From contig CP070706.1 of NCBI GenBank assembly GCA_020350085.1, positions 852,341 through 860,813 of the forward strand: a stretch of 8,473 nucleotides of DNA, in the 5' to 3' direction. This stretch comes from Acidobacteriota bacterium (GTDB taxonomy: Bacteria > Acidobacteriota > Polarisedimenticolia > J045). A model generated the notes under the pieces. That model had not been told where the DNA came from, searched no databases, and saw nothing but the letters and a program-made list of their open reading frames with translations. This document shows positions 6,703 through 8,473 of the stretch, in pieces. Within the stretch, counting starts at the first letter, position 1. Each line of letters opens with the position of its first letter. The position numbers and the translations under genes are program-made.

Positions 6703-6703
6703 T

Positions 6704-6733
6704 TTGACGATCTGGAACCTGCGTCGATAGACT
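6704..6733 (+). promoter_or_regulatory. Candidate sigma70-like promoter of the lipoprotein protease gene
   Basis: TTGACG (6704-6709, 5 of 6 consensus) begins one base after the purB stop, followed by an 18-nt spacer and TAGACT (6728-6733, 4 of 6). Transcription would start near 6740, leaving a ~56-nt leader. This leader holds the pairing segments GGTCCG (6738-6743) and CGGACC (6771-6776), and ends in a strong GGAGG. Confidence 0.4.
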
Positions 6734-6783
6734 GCCGGGTCCGTGTTCATCCCGCCTCAGCATCGTCCGCCGGACCAGGCAAC

Positions 6784-6798
6784 GGAGGGTTACCCGTG
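6784..6798 (+). promoter_or_regulatory. Ribosome-binding site and GTG start of the lipoprotein protease
   Basis: GGAGGG (6784-6789) lies 6 nt before the GTG at 6796, directly ahead of a textbook lipoprotein signal peptide, which fixes the start. Confidence 0.8.
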
Positions 6799-8473
6799 AA
6801 CTCATCGCGACTGTTCGCGCTGCTGGCTGCCACGACGCTTTTGTTCGGATGCATCCACATCTATGAGCCCCGTCCGAGCGCCGCTCCGTCACCGGCGAAG
6901 AAAGAGGACAAGGAGAAGGACAAGCCTCCGTTAAAGCCCTGGAAAGAGGTGCTCAAGGATACCGAGGAGATCGAAGGGCTGCTGCCGATGCACCTCAAGC
7001 GCGATCGGACGCTGTATCTCGAGCTGGCTCCGGATCAGCTGGGCCGCGACTACGGCATGGTGCTGCACTACAGCCGTGGCCTCGGCGACTTCAACGTGCA
7101 CGATGGACTGCAGCTCAGCTCGACACGCTTGATCCGTTTCGAGCGCGTCGGCGACACGGTCTACCTGGTCGATCGCAATCCTCGTTTTACGGCGGAGCCA
7201 GGCTCGCCGATGCGCCGATCGATCGACGACAACACGGGGCATTCGATTCTCGATGCGTGGAAGGTGGCCAGCGAGAAGAAGGACTCGAAGCACCTGCTCG
7301 TCGACGTGACGACGTTCTTCGTTTCGGACTATGCGAACGTCTCGGAGCGTTTGAAGTTCTACTACGGCAACAAGCCGGTCAGCTTCGACAAGGAGCGGAG
7401 CTACGTCGCGAGCGTGAAGGGCTTCCCGCGCAACGTCGAGCTGGATGCGATGCTGACGTACAAAGCGGGTGACTTTCCCACATATGGGGGCGAAGGGGTC
7501 TCAGATTACCGCTCGATTCCCGTCAGCGTGCGCTACTCGCTGTTCGCGTTGCCCGACCAGCCGATGCCGACCCGATTGGCCGACGATCGTGTCGGTTACT
7601 TCTTGAAGGCTGTCGAGGACTTCTCGCGCGACCGACAAGAGACCCCCTACATACGGTACATCGAACGCTGGCGTCTCGAGCCGAAAACGCCCGACAAGCT
7701 GCCGTCCGAGCCGGTCAAACCGATCGTCTTCTACGTCGATCGGAGCGTTCCGCACGAGTATCGCCCGTACGTCAAGCAGGGTATCGAAGGCTGGAACAAG
7801 GCGTTCGAGCAAGCCGGGTTCAACAACGCGATCGTGGCTCGTGAGGCGCCTGAGGACGACGCGTCGTGGAGCGCCGAGGACATCCGTTACTCCACCGTGC
7901 GCTGGACGGCGGCTCATCGGATGGGCTACGCCATCGGTCCCTCTCAGGTCGATCCGCGATCGGGCGAGATCCTCAACGCCGACATCCTGATCTCCTCGTC
8001 GTTCGTGCGTGGGTGGCTCTACGCGTGGCAGCAACTGGGGCCCGGCGAGATGGCGACGCGTCTGCTCGAGTCGCAGCGGTTGCCCGGAAACCTGCCCCGC
8101 GAGATGGCCGAGCGGGTCTGCGTGGCCGAGCTCGGCAAGTCGCACCAGCTCGGCGTGCAGTACGCATGGCTCGCGGCGCTGGGGAAGATCGAGCCGGGGG
8201 CCGAGATGCCGGAGGAGTACCTCGGCGATGCGATCCGCGATCTGGTGCTGCACGAGGTCGGGCACACGCTCGGATTGCGGCACAACTTCAAGGCTTCGTC
8301 GGCGATCGCTCCGGAGAAGCTGCACGACACGCAGTACACGAAACAGCGCGGCATCGCCGTGTCGGTGATGGACTACCTTCCGGTCAACATTTCCGCCGAT
8401 CCCGCCAAGCAAGGTCACTATTGGGACGTCACCGTGGGTGACTACGATCTGTGGGCGATCGAGTACGGATACA
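6796..8473 (+). CDS. Outer-membrane lipoprotein zinc metalloprotease (DUF5117/DUF5118 type), C-terminus cut by window edge
   Basis: A secreted, lipid-anchored protease of unknown substrate. 559 codons are visible and the frame is open at the edge; relatives usually run to about 800-900 residues. A lipoprotein signal (1-18) ends in the lipobox LLFGC with Cys19; Ile20 does not signal inner-membrane retention. A charged Lys/Glu/Asp linker follows (35-47). Residues ~50-95 (KDTEEIEGLLPMH, LYLELAPDQLGRD) look like DUF5118 and ~100-300 like DUF5117, including DDRVGYF (263-269). The catalytic part has the metzincin-style zinc motif HEVGHTLGLRH (His486, Glu487, His490, His496) and a probable Met-turn at SVMDY (Met525), so the active site is intact. 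It is on its own candidate promoter after purB. It is known as a family from genome annotation; I know of no defined physiological role. Confidence 0.9.
   Translation, partial: MNSSRLFALLAATTLLFGCIHIYEPRPSAAPSPAKKEDKEKDKPPLKPWKEVLKDTEEIEGLLPMHLKRDRTLYLELAPDQLGRDYGMVLHYSRGLGDFNVHDGLQLSSTRLIRFERVGDTVYLVDRNPRFTAEPGSPMRRSIDDNTGHSILDAWKVASEKKDSKHLLVDVTTFFVSDYANVSERLKFYYGNKPVSFDKERSYVASVKGFPRNVELDAMLTYKAGDFPTYGGEGVSDYRSIPVSVRYSLFALPDQPMPTRLADDRVGYFLKAVEDFSRDRQETPYIRYIERWRLEPKTPDKLPSEPVKPIVFYVDRSVPHEYRPYVKQGIEGWNKAFEQAGFNNAIVAREAPEDDASWSAEDIRYSTVRWTAAHRMGYAIGPSQVDPRSGEILNADILISSSFVRGWLYAWQQLGPGEMATRLLESQRLPGNLPREMAERVCVAELGKSHQLGVQYAWLAALGKIEPGAEMPEEYLGDAIRDLVLHEVGHTLGLRHNFKASSAIAPEKLHDTQYTKQRGIAVSVMDYLPVNISADPAKQGHYWDVTVGDYDLWAIEYGY

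Noticed and set aside
7501..8418. 305-codon open frame on the minus strand
   Set aside because: Antisense to the zinc metalloprotease, whose HExxHxxGxxH motif lies in the opposing frame.
1..8473. CRISPR array, transposon ends, tRNA or rRNA, prophage or toxin-antitoxin genes
   Set aside because: I searched by eye on both strands. No spaced direct repeats, terminal inverted repeats, tRNA-like cloverleaf or related coding motifs were seen.

Overview
The window is a high-GC bacterial chromosome segment, densely packed with conserved single-copy genes. I see no mobile element, CRISPR array, RNA gene or phage-like stretch. An EnvC-type periplasmic amidase activator and a lipoprotein with Ile after the lipobox Cys point to a diderm (outer-membrane) bacterium. 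The gene content (SpoU methylase, TsaC, EnvC-like, M16 peptidase, dUTPase, WalJ-type hydrolase, PurB, and a large zinc-protease lipoprotein of the DUF5117 type) would fit Myxococcota, Acidobacteriota or a related high-GC lineage. That placement is inference; the sequence does not fix the phylum.

Layout: a SpoU/TrmH-family RNA methyltransferase runs off the left edge on the minus strand (755 to 1). It is divergent, across a 75-nt gap, from a plus-strand run that fills the rest of the window. That run holds tsaC (831-1487), an EnvC/LytM-like coiled-coil protein (1571-2725), an M16 zinc peptidase (2811-4067), dut (4064-4528), a WalJ/YycJ-type metallo-beta-lactamase-fold hydrolase (4528-5304), purB (5404-6702) and a secreted lipoprotein zinc metalloprotease (6796 to beyond the right edge).

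The M16 peptidase, dut and walJ-like genes are fused by stop/start overlaps (TTGA, then TGATG) and are surely cotranscribed. A perfect 7-bp hairpin follows the walJ-like stop codon, and purB begins 100 nt later at a GTG with a strong ribosome-binding site. A sigma70-like promoter candidate lies just after purB, in front of the lipoprotein gene. Functionally the run mixes tRNA and rRNA modification (SpoU, TsaC), cell-wall hydrolase control (EnvC-like), proteolysis (M16), nucleotide sanitation and DNA maintenance (Dut, WalJ-like), AMP/IMP synthesis (PurB) and an envelope protease.

I found no clearly new system. The points most worth a second look are at the residue level. The EnvC-like LytM domain keeps His278, Asp282 and His326 but has lost both histidines of the final HxH motif. 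The SpoU methylase has Ser in place of the motif-1 Asn. There are also unusual start-codon and junction arrangements (TTG and GTG starts, TTGA overlaps). Some intergenic hairpins and promoter candidates are recorded at low confidence.
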